From assembly GCA_040903745.1 (NCBI GenBank), contig JBBDUV010000074.1:46124-110123 (forward strand): a DNA stretch of 64,000 nucleotides. The letters are read 5' to 3'. Under the pieces are notes generated by a model. The model made no database searches, had not been told where the DNA came from, and worked only from the letters and a program-made list of their open reading frames with translations. How positions within the stretch are numbered: the stretch's first letter is position 1; each line of letters starts with the position of its first letter. Shown here piece by piece: positions 54,235 to 62,596 of this stretch. The position numbers and the translations under genes were made by a program. This stretch comes from M55B112 sp040903745 (GTDB lineage: Bacteria > Bacteroidota > Bacteroidia > Bacteroidales > GCA-2748055).

Positions 54235-56301
54235 TTATGTAACTTTTTTCTCAATACGAATTCTTGCATCGACAACAAACACTCCTGTATCTGAAGCTAT
54301 AAGAGGGTTTATGTCAAGTTCGGAAATTTCGGTGGCATAACGTAAAACAGAGGAGAGACGAACAATGATCTCAGCATATTTCTGAATATCCACCGGCATT
54401 TGTCCCCTGGTCCCCTTCAATAGCTTGTATGACCGCAAGGATTCGATCATCCTGTGGGCCTCAGGAAAAGTGAGCGGAGCCAGTCCGGTAGCTATATCCC
54501 TCAGTACCTCAACATAAATACCCCCCAGTCCGCACAAAACGACATGTCCGTACCCTGGTTCATAGGTGGCCCCGATAAACAATTCATGGCCTTTGAGCAT
54601 GGGTTGAATAAGCACCGCCTCAAAGCCATCAATCTGATTCATCCTGGTAAAAGCTTCAAGCAGTCTGACCTCCGACCTGATATCAAGCTCCACTCCTCCG
54701 ACATCGGTTTTATGTACCGGCCCGACCACCTTCATAACCAGTGGATAACCCGTCTGCATGGCGAACTTTGTAAGCTCTTCCGGATCGCGGGTAACAAATT
54801 CGCTTACCACGGAGATACCTGCTTTGGTAAGAAGTGCATTTACCTGCTCCGGAAGCAGGTAACCACTTTCACTCGTTTCAATAATCTGACGGATAGCCTG
54901 CAGATTGATGCCGTCGAGATAGATACTCTCTGCAGCAGGCTCAGGAGTTGCATGGATCCTTACAACTGCTTTCCCGAACAGCACCTCATCGGGAAAATTC
55001 ATATGCCCGTAAGAGAGAAATTTCTTTACCTCATCGGCTGCGGTGGTCACTGACGGCAGAACCGGAAAAACCGGTTTTTTGCAATGGAGCATATGCCGAT
55101 GAAGTGCTTCATAGACATCATATACAGGTGCCAGTCCGGGTGTTCCGAAGATCAATACAACACCATCGATCTCATCAAACCTGTTCTCGCAATAGTCCAG
55201 GCACATTCTCACTTGCTCCGCACTGCCGGTAGCCAGGATATCGATCGGATTCGCGGCAGATGATCCCGGATAGAGTTGTTCAAGCAGTGCCTCTGCATTC
55301 TCTCCTTTCAGTAGGGGAACATCCAGTCCTCCCTCTGCAAGCGCATCAGTGAGCATGACAGCCGGACCTCCCGCATGTGTGATGATCGCAAAATTTTTCC
55401 CGGGCTGGGTAGGATACAGCAGAACGGCAGCAACAGTGGCCAGCTCCTCCCTGCCGTAACACCGAATGATTCCGGCTTTCCTGAACAGGGCATCTACAGC
55501 CTGATCAGATGTTGCAAGTGCACCGGTGTGCGATGAGGCAGCCCGGCTACCCGCTTCTGAGGTTCCTGCCTTGATTGCAGCGATCCTGCAACCCTTCCGT
55601 ATCAGGCTTGATGCATGCTTTAAAAGTTTATCGGGACTTTTGATTGACTCAAAGTAGAGTATCTTGGCCTTCGAACTTACCCCGTCAGAATAGGTTTCAT
55701 CCAAATATTCCAATACATCCTCAACCCCGTTTTGTGCCGAGTTCCCAACGGAAAAGACAGTATTGAACTTAAGTCCCTTCTGCAATCCCGCCTCCATAAT
55801 GAATACGGCAGTGGCTCCGCTACCGGAAATGAAATCGCAACCGGAGGGGTCAAGCTTTGGAATGGGCAGTGTAAAAACCCCCTGGTAACCAGGTGTCATC
55901 ACCCCGATACAATTGGGACCTATCAGGGAGGCGCCGTACCGGTCACAGATTTCCGTAATCTCATGTTCAATGGCAGCCCCCTCCTCATTCTCCTCGCTAA
56001 AGCCGGCTGATATAATGATAAAGGCCCTGGTTGACTTACCGGATGCGAGAAACTCCACAGTTTCGACACAGAATCTGGCAGGAACAGCCAGCACAGCCAG
56101 ATCTGTATCTGGCAACTCATCGAGTTTTCGAAAACAGGAATCTCCCTGTATCCGTTCTTCTTTTGGATTAACGGCAAAAAGGGAACCCTCAAATGTTCCA
56201 TTCCTGATGCTGTGATAGATTTTACCCCCGGGCTTGGAGATATTATTCGACGCACCGACAACAACAATACTTTCTGGATCAATAAGTTGACGAGTGATCA
56301 T
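54235..56301 (-). CDS. acyl-CoA synthetase (ADP-forming), fused alpha-beta type
   Basis: The product of about 688 residues contains a CoA-binding Rossmann domain (IVVVGASNNISKPGG), CoA-ligase domains with the phosphohistidine motif ASSHTGALAT, and a C-terminal ATP-grasp domain (GYPLVMKVVGPVHKTDVGGV). It converts acyl-CoA, ADP and phosphate to acid, ATP and CoA. ATG 56301 is chosen over a GTG at 56322 because the GTG overlaps a TATCTTTG promoter element. Its position beside the oxidoreductase and aminotransferase suggests substrate-level ATP formation from amino-acid-derived acyl-CoAs. Confidence 0.9.
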   Translation of the reverse strand: MITRQLIDPESIVVVGASNNISKPGGKIYHSIRNGTFEGSLFAVNPKEERIQGDSCFRKLDELPDTDLAVLAVPARFCVETVEFLASGKSTRAFIIISAGFSEENEEGAAIEHEITEICDRYGASLIGPNCIGVMTPGYQGVFTLPIPKLDPSGCDFISGSGATAVFIMEAGLQKGLKFNTVFSVGNSAQNGVEDVLEYLDETYSDGVSSKAKILYFESIKSPDKLLKHASSLIRKGCRIAAIKAGTSEAGSRAASSHTGALATSDQAVDALFRKAGIIRCYGREELATVAAVLLYPTQPGKNFAIITHAGGPAVMLTDALAEGGLDVPLLKGENAEALLEQLYPGSSAANPIDILATGSAEQVRMCLDYCENRFDEIDGVVLIFGTPGLAPVYDVYEALHRHMLHCKKPVFPVLPSVTTAADEVKKFLSYGHMNFPDEVLFGKAVVRIHATPEPAAESIYLDGINLQAIRQIIETSESGYLLPEQVNALLTKAGISVVSEFVTRDPEELTKFAMQTGYPLVMKVVGPVHKTDVGGVELDIRSEVRLLEAFTRMNQIDGFEAVLIQPMLKGHELFIGATYEPGYGHVVLCGLGGIYVEVLRDIATGLAPLTFPEAHRMIESLRSYKLLKGTRGQMPVDIQKYAEIIVRLSSVLRYATEISELDINPLIASDTGVFVVDARIRIEKKVT

Positions 56302-56321
56302 AGGTTCGTGATTTGATCCCA

Positions 56322-56329
56322 CAAAGATA
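56322..56329 (-). promoter_or_regulatory. Bacteroidota -7 element, candidate promoter of the CoA ligase gene
   Basis: Minus-strand TATCTTTG exactly matches TAnnTTTG and lies 20 bases before ATG 56301. It decides the start choice, because the alternative GTG lies inside the element. Confidence 0.5.
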
Positions 56330-56485
56330 GAAAAGCATAAAATATCGGAGGAAGGAAAGGGGGTGTCTTAAAACATAGGTCTCTTGAAGTATTCGATGAT
56401 TGAATTTGATGAACAGGTTAGAAGTGGGTTAAAAATAATCGAATAAGCCTGGGTTGCATGGTGGATCTCGATTGATAAAAAAAAG

Positions 56486-56538
56486 AAGGCAGATTGCTAC
56501 TCTTCTTAAAACCCTCAAAAAGATTCGCAATCTGCCTT
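56486..56538. repeat. 12-bp inverted repeat in intergenic region
   Basis: AAGGCAGATTGC at 56486-56497 is complementary to GCAATCTGCCTT at 56527-56538, with a 29-base loop. The region 56302-56636 has no gene. The element may be a remnant or a transcription-ending structure. Confidence 0.5.
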
Positions 56539-56590
56539 GCACCCCAACAATTACTTTGTGCAATTATAACCCATGAATATTAAAAAAGTT

Positions 56591-56633
56591 GTTAAAATCC
56601 CCCATTTTAACAAAAAAAAAGGGGGATTTTAAC
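56591..56633 (-). terminator. Strong hairpin terminator after the TM1266-like gene
   Basis: GTTAAAATCCCCC (56591-56603) pairs with GGGGGATTTTAAC (56621-56633). On the minus strand a CTTTTTT tract follows the stem within a few bases. It begins 3 bases after the stop of the regulator gene, fitting termination of the rex-regulator transcript. Confidence 0.75.
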
Positions 56634-56636
56634 ATA

Positions 56637-56879
56637 TTAGATTGCAATAACTGATTTTACACGAATACCGGGAATCCTTCCAAGTTTACCAGTGAGTGAT
56701 CCCAACTCATCCGTAGTTCCTTCGAATACGAGTGATATCAAACTTATCTCCCTGTCGCGGAGTGGTATTCCCTGTCTGCCCAGGATGATGGCAGCGTGTG
56801 AGGAAATGATCTTGTTGAGTGCCTCAACCTGTTGACCATCTTCCACAATGATGATGGTGGTTCCAATTCTTTTTTCCAT
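56637..56879 (-). CDS. TM1266-type iron-only hydrogenase system regulator (ACT-like)
   Basis: The 80-residue product (opening KRIGTTIIIVED, then LGRQGIPLRDREISLISLVFEG) fits the small ACT-like family named iron-only hydrogenase system putative regulator. These usually accompany [FeFe] hydrogenase genes; their ligand is unknown. It follows rex by 35 bases and precedes a strong terminator. Confidence 0.82.
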   Translation of the reverse strand: MEKRIGTTIIIVEDGQQVEALNKIISSHAAIILGRQGIPLRDREISLISLVFEGTTDELGSLTGKLGRIPGIRVKSVIAI

Positions 56880-56914
56880 TGGGTCATGGTGCTTTCATGT
56901 TCCTTAAATGATCA

Positions 56915-57556
56915 CTATGCATGGTCTGATGCAAATGTCCGTTGCATCTTAACAAAATAGGCCACCTTCTCCAGTGAGGTTACCATATCATACTCATCGA
57001 TATATACCTTAGGGGATACATTTAATGGAACTGTAGTGAAGTTCAACAGACCTTTGATGCCTGCCATATGGAGGTTTTCCGCTACTACACGTGCCTGGTC
57101 GGCCGGTACGGTAATGACTGCAATCACAATATTCTTTTCTCGAATAATGTCCTGCATATCATTAATCGAATAACATTTAACTCCTGCTATAACCCTGCCA
57201 ACCTTATTTGGGTCAACATCAAATGTGGCAATGATGTTCAGTTTTGACCGTTTACCCAGAAAGTAGGTTGTGATCGCCCGACCAAGGTTCCCGATTCCTA
57301 CTACAGCAACATTTAATCCGGTTTCGCTGTCAAGAACGTCAGCGATTACATCGATCAGTTCCCTGACATCATACCCTTTTCTCTGCATGCTGCTATATCC
57401 GATAAACATAATATCCCTGCGAACTTGTACGGCAGTATTATGATGCATCTGTGCCAGTTCGTGCGAATAGATATGCGTTTTGCCTTCATTGAGACAATTA
57501 AGCAGGGTGCGCCTGTACTCACTAATGCGCTCGACGGTCCTTTCCGGTAATTTCAC
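56915..57556 (-). CDS. rex: redox-sensing transcriptional repressor Rex
   Basis: The 213-residue product has an N-terminal winged helix (about 1-75, with THIYSHELAQMHHNTAVQVRRDI) and a Rossmann domain with VVGIGNLGRAITTYF that binds NADH/NAD+. Rex represses fermentative and hydrogenase-type genes until NADH rises. It lies downstream of the hydABC-like operon and directly before the TM1266-type gene, an arrangement that suggests it controls this block. It has the usual length. Confidence 0.94.
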   Translation of the reverse strand: MKLPERTVERISEYRRTLLNCLNEGKTHIYSHELAQMHHNTAVQVRRDIMFIGYSSMQRKGYDVRELIDVIADVLDSETGLNVAVVGIGNLGRAITTYFLGKRSKLNIIATFDVDPNKVGRVIAGVKCYSINDMQDIIREKNIVIAVITVPADQARVVAENLHMAGIKGLLNFTTVPLNVSPKVYIDEYDMVTSLEKVAYFVKMQRTFASDHA

Positions 57557-57664
57557 TATAATTAAAATTTGATTAATCTATGTAAAGCAATAAACTGTGG
57601 TCAGTTAATAGTTAATTATAGATATACATCCAAATGCAAAAATATATAAATAACTATGATCTAA

Positions 57665-57684
57665 TTGTGTTATTTTTTGAACAA
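57665..57684. promoter_or_regulatory. weak Rex-operator-like sequence upstream of rex
   Basis: TTGTGT...GAACAA forms an imperfect inverted repeat in the 188-base gap between the hydA-like gene and rex. The half-sites resemble the Rex consensus TTGTGA...TCACAA, but the spacing is two bases too long and the right half differs. Only a weak candidate for autoregulation. Confidence 0.2.
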
Positions 57685-57744
57685 TATACAAAAAAGAGCG
57701 GATATTCATCACCTTCACGAACATATCTCAGTATAAAATAGACA

Positions 57745-59466
57745 CTATTTTAGAACTTTTACTGCTTCAAACCGCGTAAGAAAACTAATTTTGCTGTCGT
57801 CCGAACCTGGTGATCTCAGATATTCGCCATAGATTTTTTTGACAGCATTGTTTTTATGCGCAGATTTGATCGTTTCGTTTTTGTCAAGTTCGTAAATGGT
57901 GCGAGTTCTTGCCTTTACGGACAGATTCTTAGCAGGGATTGGTTGTCCGCCTCCATTCACGCAACCATCAGGACAAGCCATCACCTCAATCAGGTCATAT
58001 TGGCACTTTCCTGCTTTCACCTCTTCCAACAATTGAAGCGCTTTTTTAAGTCCGCTGACTGTAGCAACTGAAATATCACCCTTTTGGGTTCTGACCACAG
58101 CTTCGCGTACCGCCTTGTTGCTTCTTAATTTAGTGATTCTGGAATCCTGTAACTCCTTTTTATTGATCTCGCGGAAGATGGTTCTCAGGGAGGCTTCAGT
58201 TTCTCCCCCGGCAACAGCAAATAGATTACCGGCCGAACTGAGTGCGTTAAACGGACCATCTGAAGGCTCAGGTTCGAGACGCTGTATATCAATTCCATTT
58301 AACCTGATAAGTCTGGCCAGCTCTCTGGTGGTCAACACATAATCAACATCTTGTGTATTATTGGTAGAATACTCCGGTCTTTTTGCCTCATGCTTTGCTG
58401 CAGTGCAGTTTGTAACAAGTACATTATGAATGCGGTTAACGGGCAACTTTTTCGTCTCCGCGTACCATGTCTTGATCAGCTTACCGATGATCTGGTGCGG
58501 ACTGCGAACAGGTGTAAGGTTGGATACCAGTTCGGGTTTGAATTTTTCAACGTAATTCACCCACGCCGGACACCGGGAGGTTATCAGGGGTAGATTCTCT
58601 TTATTCTGAAAACGGGAAATGAATTCTGCAGATTGCTCAAGGATGAAAATATCACTGCCGCATGCAGTCTCAAAAATCTTATCAAAGCCGATCATCCGGA
58701 GTGCATTGTTTATGATCCCCTTCATGTCAGATCCGGGCTTGAATCCGAATTCTTCAGCGATTGAAACCGGTACTTCAGGCGTATATTGCACAGTAACAGT
58801 TATTTCAGGATGATCCAATGAAGTATCCAGTTCCTGAAAATAGGTGTGATCAACAAGTGCTCCTGTGGGACAGGAAACCACACACATACCACACTCAATA
58901 CAACTGGAGAACTGCAATGGTTCGGCCATGGCTGTAGCAATCTGCAACTGGTCTCCCCTTCTCTCAAAATCGATGGTAGAAACCCCGGCAATTTCCTCGC
59001 AGACCCTTACACATCTGCCGCACAGAATGCACTTTGCCGGATCCCTCAAAATCCCATGGCTTGAATTATCAATCTTAAAACTGCTTTTATACCCTTGTAT
59101 TCTCCTGTTTCTAACATTCAGATCCTCAGCAAGTTTTTGCAGCTCACAGTTGCCATTACGTTCACAATAGAGGCAATCATCGGGATGACTCGATAGCAGG
59201 AGTTCAACATTTGCCTTCCTCGCTTTCAAAACCCGCATGGTATGGGTCTTTATCTTCATCCATTCCTGGACCTTAAACGAACATGAAGGAACAAGATTTT
59301 CAAATCCTTCGACCTCAACCACGCACATTCTGCAAGCACCGGTTGGTGTCAGATCGTCCATGCTGCAAAGGGTAGGAACTCGAATTCCGTTGTTTCGCAG
59401 CGCAGCCAGGATTGTTTCTCCTTCGTTGACTGACAGGGTGGTGTTATTAACCTTGATCTTTATCAT
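57745..59466 (-). CDS. HydA-like [FeFe] hydrogenase-family subunit with altered catalytic pocket
   Basis: The 573-residue product has the full modular N-terminus: [2Fe-2S] (Cys34/45/48/62), His-ligated [4Fe-4S] (His94, Cys98/101/107), and two [4Fe-4S] (Cys146-156 and Cys189-199). The hydrogenase domain retains the four H-cluster cysteines (299, 354, 498, 502). But the P1 motif is TSRCPAW (Arg298 where active enzymes have the proton-transfer Cys), P2 is TNCTAAK (Thr352 for Met, Ala357 for Lys), and P3 is ACPDGC (Asp500 for Gly). It sits after HydB- and HydC-like genes. Hydrogenase activity is doubtful; it may pass electrons between NADH and ferredoxin without H2. Confidence 0.85.
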   Translation of the reverse strand: MIKIKVNNTTLSVNEGETILAALRNNGIRVPTLCSMDDLTPTGACRMCVVEVEGFENLVPSCSFKVQEWMKIKTHTMRVLKARKANVELLLSSHPDDCLYCERNGNCELQKLAEDLNVRNRRIQGYKSSFKIDNSSHGILRDPAKCILCGRCVRVCEEIAGVSTIDFERRGDQLQIATAMAEPLQFSSCIECGMCVVSCPTGALVDHTYFQELDTSLDHPEITVTVQYTPEVPVSIAEEFGFKPGSDMKGIINNALRMIGFDKIFETACGSDIFILEQSAEFISRFQNKENLPLITSRCPAWVNYVEKFKPELVSNLTPVRSPHQIIGKLIKTWYAETKKLPVNRIHNVLVTNCTAAKHEAKRPEYSTNNTQDVDYVLTTRELARLIRLNGIDIQRLEPEPSDGPFNALSSAGNLFAVAGGETEASLRTIFREINKKELQDSRITKLRSNKAVREAVVRTQKGDISVATVSGLKKALQLLEEVKAGKCQYDLIEVMACPDGCVNGGGQPIPAKNLSVKARTRTIYELDKNETIKSAHKNNAVKKIYGEYLRSPGSDDSKISFLTRFEAVKVLK

Positions 59467-59484
59467 TCTCGATCTCCTCCATTC

Positions 59485-61434
59485 TCAATTATAAAATACA
59501 GCACTAAACTTGCAAACTTCCTTGCAAATTCCACATCCTGTACATTTATCTGAAACAATGAAATAGGGATGCTTTTCGGTGCCGATAATTGCATCTTCAG
59601 GACAACGTTTGGCACAAATTGTACAACCGGTACACAATTCAACATCGATGTAATAGGTACGCAGTTCCCTGCATACATTTGGTTTACAGTGCCTGTCAAA
59701 AATATGCTCCTCAAACTCCTCCCTGAAATACCTGAGGGAGCTAATCAGGGGATTGGCTGCCAGCTGACCCAAGCCACACAAAGAGGTATCGCGCATCACA
59801 TCGGCTAGTTTTTCCAGCTGCATAAGACCCCGAAACTTTTCAAGCGAATCGTGCTGATCCTCAAATATGGGCTTCCTGGTAATCTCATCCAACATTTCCG
59901 ACATACGCTTTGTTCCTTCCCTGCAGGGGATGCATTTTCCACAACTCTGTTTCTTCATGAATCCCATGAAATACTTCACCATATCCACGATGCATGTTTT
60001 CTCATCGAGCACCAGGATCCCTCCTGCACCCAGTATGGCTCCCACCCGGCTGAACGTCTCATAACAAACCGGTATATTCAATTCATCCGCCGGGAAAATG
60101 CAACCGTAAGGTCCTCCAATGTGGACAGCTTTTAACGTATGACCCTGTCTGCTGCCACCGACGATCTCTTCCACCAGCACCTCCAAACTGGTTCCCATGG
60201 GTATCTCTATCAATCCCCTGGTTCTGGCTCTTCCACTAACTGAAAATATTTTTGTTCCTGTACAGTCCCCTATTCCAATGCTCCTGTACCATTCAGGTCC
60301 GTTTGCAATAATATGGGGCACATTACAAAGCGTCTCAACATTGTTCACTACCGTTGGCTTCTTATGAAACCCTCGCTCTGAGGGATATGGAGGTTTTGAC
60401 TGCGGCATTCCCCGTTTACCTTCCATGCTTGCTATTAAGGCAGTCTCCTCCCCACATACAAAAGCTCCCGGTCCCTTCCTTATGCTTATATCAAAATTAA
60501 AACCACTGTTGAAGATATTATGTCCCAATATCCCATATTCGCGGGCACTATGAATAGCAGCAGTGAGCTTCCTGATGGAATCCTCGTACTCTGACCTAAT
60601 GTAGATATATGCCTTTGTGGCCCCGATTGCATAAGACGCTATACATATGCCTTCGATAAGCTGGTGTGGATTCCCCTCCATCAGTGCCCTGTCCATAAAT
60701 GCCCCCGGATCACTCTCTTCTGCATTACATATCAAATACTTTTGCTCTGCCGGGGTCTGTTGCGCCTTCATCCATTTCTTTCCTGTAAGAAATCCGCTAC
60801 CCGACCTGCCCCTCAATCCACTCTCTTCAACCATCACACATATCTCGTCAAAAGTAAAATAGCGAATGGTTCTGAGGAATGCCCGGTACCCGCCGTGAGC
60901 CATGTATTCATCGATCGAAAACGGATCGATGATCCCATTGTATTTCAAGAGGACGCGCATCTGCTTTCCGAAAAAGGCGAGTTCATCGAGAAAAGGGACC
61001 TCCTGCCAGGCATCCAACTGGTCATTTCGTACCTGACCCAGCAATTTCTCATTGGGAATGGTATAGTGAAACATATCGTCAAGAATGACAGGCACTTCAT
61101 CTGATGAAACGTTTGAAAACAGTACCCGCGTCCGTCCGGGGAGCTGAATACCCAAAATGGGCTCTTCCGACCCAAGCCCGATTGCTCCTGTCCCGGTAAT
61201 ATCGGCATCAATGTTCCTGTCAGCTATATAGCTCCTTACCATGGCTTGAACACCGTCTCCCCCTGCAATCATGCCTGATGTGTTTAATCCAATCATAATC
61301 AGCGGCCTGTCCAATGTAGTCCTCTGCTTCGATTCAATCAGATCCTTCAACTCCTGAGAGTATTCAGAAACAGGCTTCTCCACAAATTCCGGGATCAGCT
61401 CCCGCATATCTTTTATGTTCTTTTCATCTGACAT
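59485..61434 (-). CDS. HydB/NuoF-like NADH-binding subunit with extra [4Fe-4S] domain
   Basis: The 649-residue product has an N-terminal thioredoxin-like region (about 43-140), the NuoF core with the NADH/FMN motifs GLRGRSGSGFLTGKKW and CNAEESDPGAFMDR, a SLBB-type region, the [4Fe-4S] motif QSCGKCIPCREG, and a C-terminal 2[4Fe-4S] domain (CTGCTICAKRCP, CTGCGICKEVC). This is the plan of HydB in trimeric electron-bifurcating hydrogenases. The N-terminal thioredoxin-like domain lacks the usual four cysteines and so should not bind its [2Fe-2S] cluster. It is 18 bases upstream of the HydA-like gene. Confidence 0.88.
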   Translation of the reverse strand: MSDEKNIKDMRELIPEFVEKPVSEYSQELKDLIESKQRTTLDRPLIMIGLNTSGMIAGGDGVQAMVRSYIADRNIDADITGTGAIGLGSEEPILGIQLPGRTRVLFSNVSSDEVPVILDDMFHYTIPNEKLLGQVRNDQLDAWQEVPFLDELAFFGKQMRVLLKYNGIIDPFSIDEYMAHGGYRAFLRTIRYFTFDEICVMVEESGLRGRSGSGFLTGKKWMKAQQTPAEQKYLICNAEESDPGAFMDRALMEGNPHQLIEGICIASYAIGATKAYIYIRSEYEDSIRKLTAAIHSAREYGILGHNIFNSGFNFDISIRKGPGAFVCGEETALIASMEGKRGMPQSKPPYPSERGFHKKPTVVNNVETLCNVPHIIANGPEWYRSIGIGDCTGTKIFSVSGRARTRGLIEIPMGTSLEVLVEEIVGGSRQGHTLKAVHIGGPYGCIFPADELNIPVCYETFSRVGAILGAGGILVLDEKTCIVDMVKYFMGFMKKQSCGKCIPCREGTKRMSEMLDEITRKPIFEDQHDSLEKFRGLMQLEKLADVMRDTSLCGLGQLAANPLISSLRYFREEFEEHIFDRHCKPNVCRELRTYYIDVELCTGCTICAKRCPEDAIIGTEKHPYFIVSDKCTGCGICKEVCKFSAVFYN

Positions 61435-61440
61435 AATGCG

Positions 61441-61905
61441 CTACCTGTGTTTATCCCTGATATCCTCCAACAAATCCTTCACCCTGTTAATTTTCATTTT
61501 TGGAAAATAATCTGTATTTATAGCGATAACTGGTGACTGACCGCATGCACCTATACAGGCAACAACCTCCATGCTGAACATCCCGTCTCTGGTCGCTTCT
61601 CCGTCACCAATTCCAAGCTGTTTATTTAACTCTTTGATGATCGAAGCGGCACGGTCAATATGACATGCCGATCCGTTGCAAACCTTGATATGGTATTTAC
61701 CTTTCGGAGCAAATGTAAACTGACTGTAAAATGTAGCAAGACCATACACTTTGCTGGCAGGAAGCTTAAGGTGCTCGCCAATCTTCTCTACATTTTCATC
61801 AGAGATGTACCCAAACTCATCTTGCACAGCTTGCAAAATGGGAATCAGCGAATCCCTGTTCAACTGCTGGAAATTCTTCAATATATCTTCTGTCCTGTCC
61901 ATCAA
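61441..61905 (-). CDS. HydC/NuoE-like [2Fe-2S] subunit
   Basis: This 154-residue NuoE-family protein has a helical N-terminus (LIPILQAVQDEFGYISDE) and a thioredoxin-like [2Fe-2S] domain with CNGSAC and, later, CIGACGQSPV, supplying all four ligands. It is first in the hydCBA-like operon, 6 bases before the HydB-like gene. Unlike its two partners it looks normal. Confidence 0.92.
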   Translation of the reverse strand: MMDRTEDILKNFQQLNRDSLIPILQAVQDEFGYISDENVEKIGEHLKLPASKVYGLATFYSQFTFAPKGKYHIKVCNGSACHIDRAASIIKELNKQLGIGDGEATRDGMFSMEVVACIGACGQSPVIAINTDYFPKMKINRVKDLLEDIRDKHR

Positions 61906-61977
61906 ATACTAATACTGTATATACATGCTATTCAAGTAATCTTCCCCCTTTAATGGTGCTTGCAAGAATCATGCTTT

Positions 61978-61985
61978 CAAATTTA
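61978..61985 (-). promoter_or_regulatory. Bacteroidota -7 element, candidate promoter of hydC-like operon
   Basis: Minus-strand TAAATTTG matches TAnnTTTG about 73 bases upstream of the gene start. No exact -33 box at normal spacing. Confidence 0.35.
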
Positions 61986-62314
61986 CCGAACCCAAAACAC
62001 CAATCACCGAATTATTGCAGGCGTTAAAACAGTCATTGTGTGCCTTACTTCCAACACTATCTTATCAAGCACATCATAATTTTTAAGTCTCGTTCTGAAA
62101 CTTATTTCAACAAATATATTACTTTTCATTGTTATTTTTCAAACATTGTTATTTTTATAACATAAAATTTTAAAATAGAAAAATCAACCAATTCAACTAT
62201 CCGGCCAGAGAATTGATTTGATGAGATTTACGAACCTTGGTGATTAATTCATATGAATTATAAATTACCTTTTATTCTCTCTTTTCAGGTAGCTTTTATC
62301 CATTGTGAATTAAT

Positions 62315-62322
62315 TAACTTTG
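62315..62322 (+). promoter_or_regulatory. Bacteroidota -7 element upstream of the ferredoxin-like gene
   Basis: TAACTTTG is an exact TAnnTTTG match, 12 bases before ATG 62334. It rules out the in-frame start at 62253. A Rex-type half-site TTGTGA (62303-62308) lies just upstream of it. Confidence 0.45.
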
Positions 62323-62333
62323 TATTTTCACGA

Positions 62334-62585
62334 ATGAATATGAAAGAAAAGGTAATATTACAAATTTGCATGGGAAGTTCTTGCTTTAGTCGTGGTAACC
62401 GTCAAACGCTAAAGGTAATCCAACAATACCTGAAAGATCATCACCTTCAAGGTGATGTAGTGCTAAAGGGCAACCATTGTTTTGGGGATTGCAGCAAAGG
62501 ACCTGTTGTAAAAATCAATGATGTAATTCACGAAAATGTGAACGTTGAAAACATTTTGGAACTACTGGAAAAAACCTTCAATTAA
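62334..62585 (+). CDS. thioredoxin-like [2Fe-2S] ferredoxin (NuoE C-domain type)
   Basis: The 83-residue product is a free-standing thioredoxin-like [2Fe-2S] domain with CMGSSCFSRG and CFGDCSKGPVVKIND, giving the four ligands in the NuoE/HydC pattern. ATG 62334 (or 62340) is chosen because a promoter -7 element ends at 62322. It lies 11 bases before the sensor-like gene, so the pair is cotranscribed. It probably passes electrons to or from the sensor or the neighbouring HydABC-like complex. Confidence 0.82.
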   Translation: MNMKEKVILQICMGSSCFSRGNRQTLKVIQQYLKDHHLQGDVVLKGNHCFGDCSKGPVVKINDVIHENVNVENILELLEKTFN

Positions 62586-62596
62586 CAGAAGTCAGC

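Larger units (their letters stand above)
61906..62333. other. Divergent intergenic region of the hydrogenase-like block
   Basis: These 428 A+T-rich bases separate the leftward hydC-like gene from the rightward ferredoxin-sensor pair. Promoter-like elements face both ways (61978-61985 and 62315-62322). I see no gene and no clear Rex operator; a single TTGTGA half-site occurs at 62303-62308. Confidence 0.45.

Noticed and set aside
57665..57684. Rex operator upstream of rex as a firm call
   Set aside because: Spacing is 20 instead of 18 bases and one half-site is poor, so only listed as a weak candidate.
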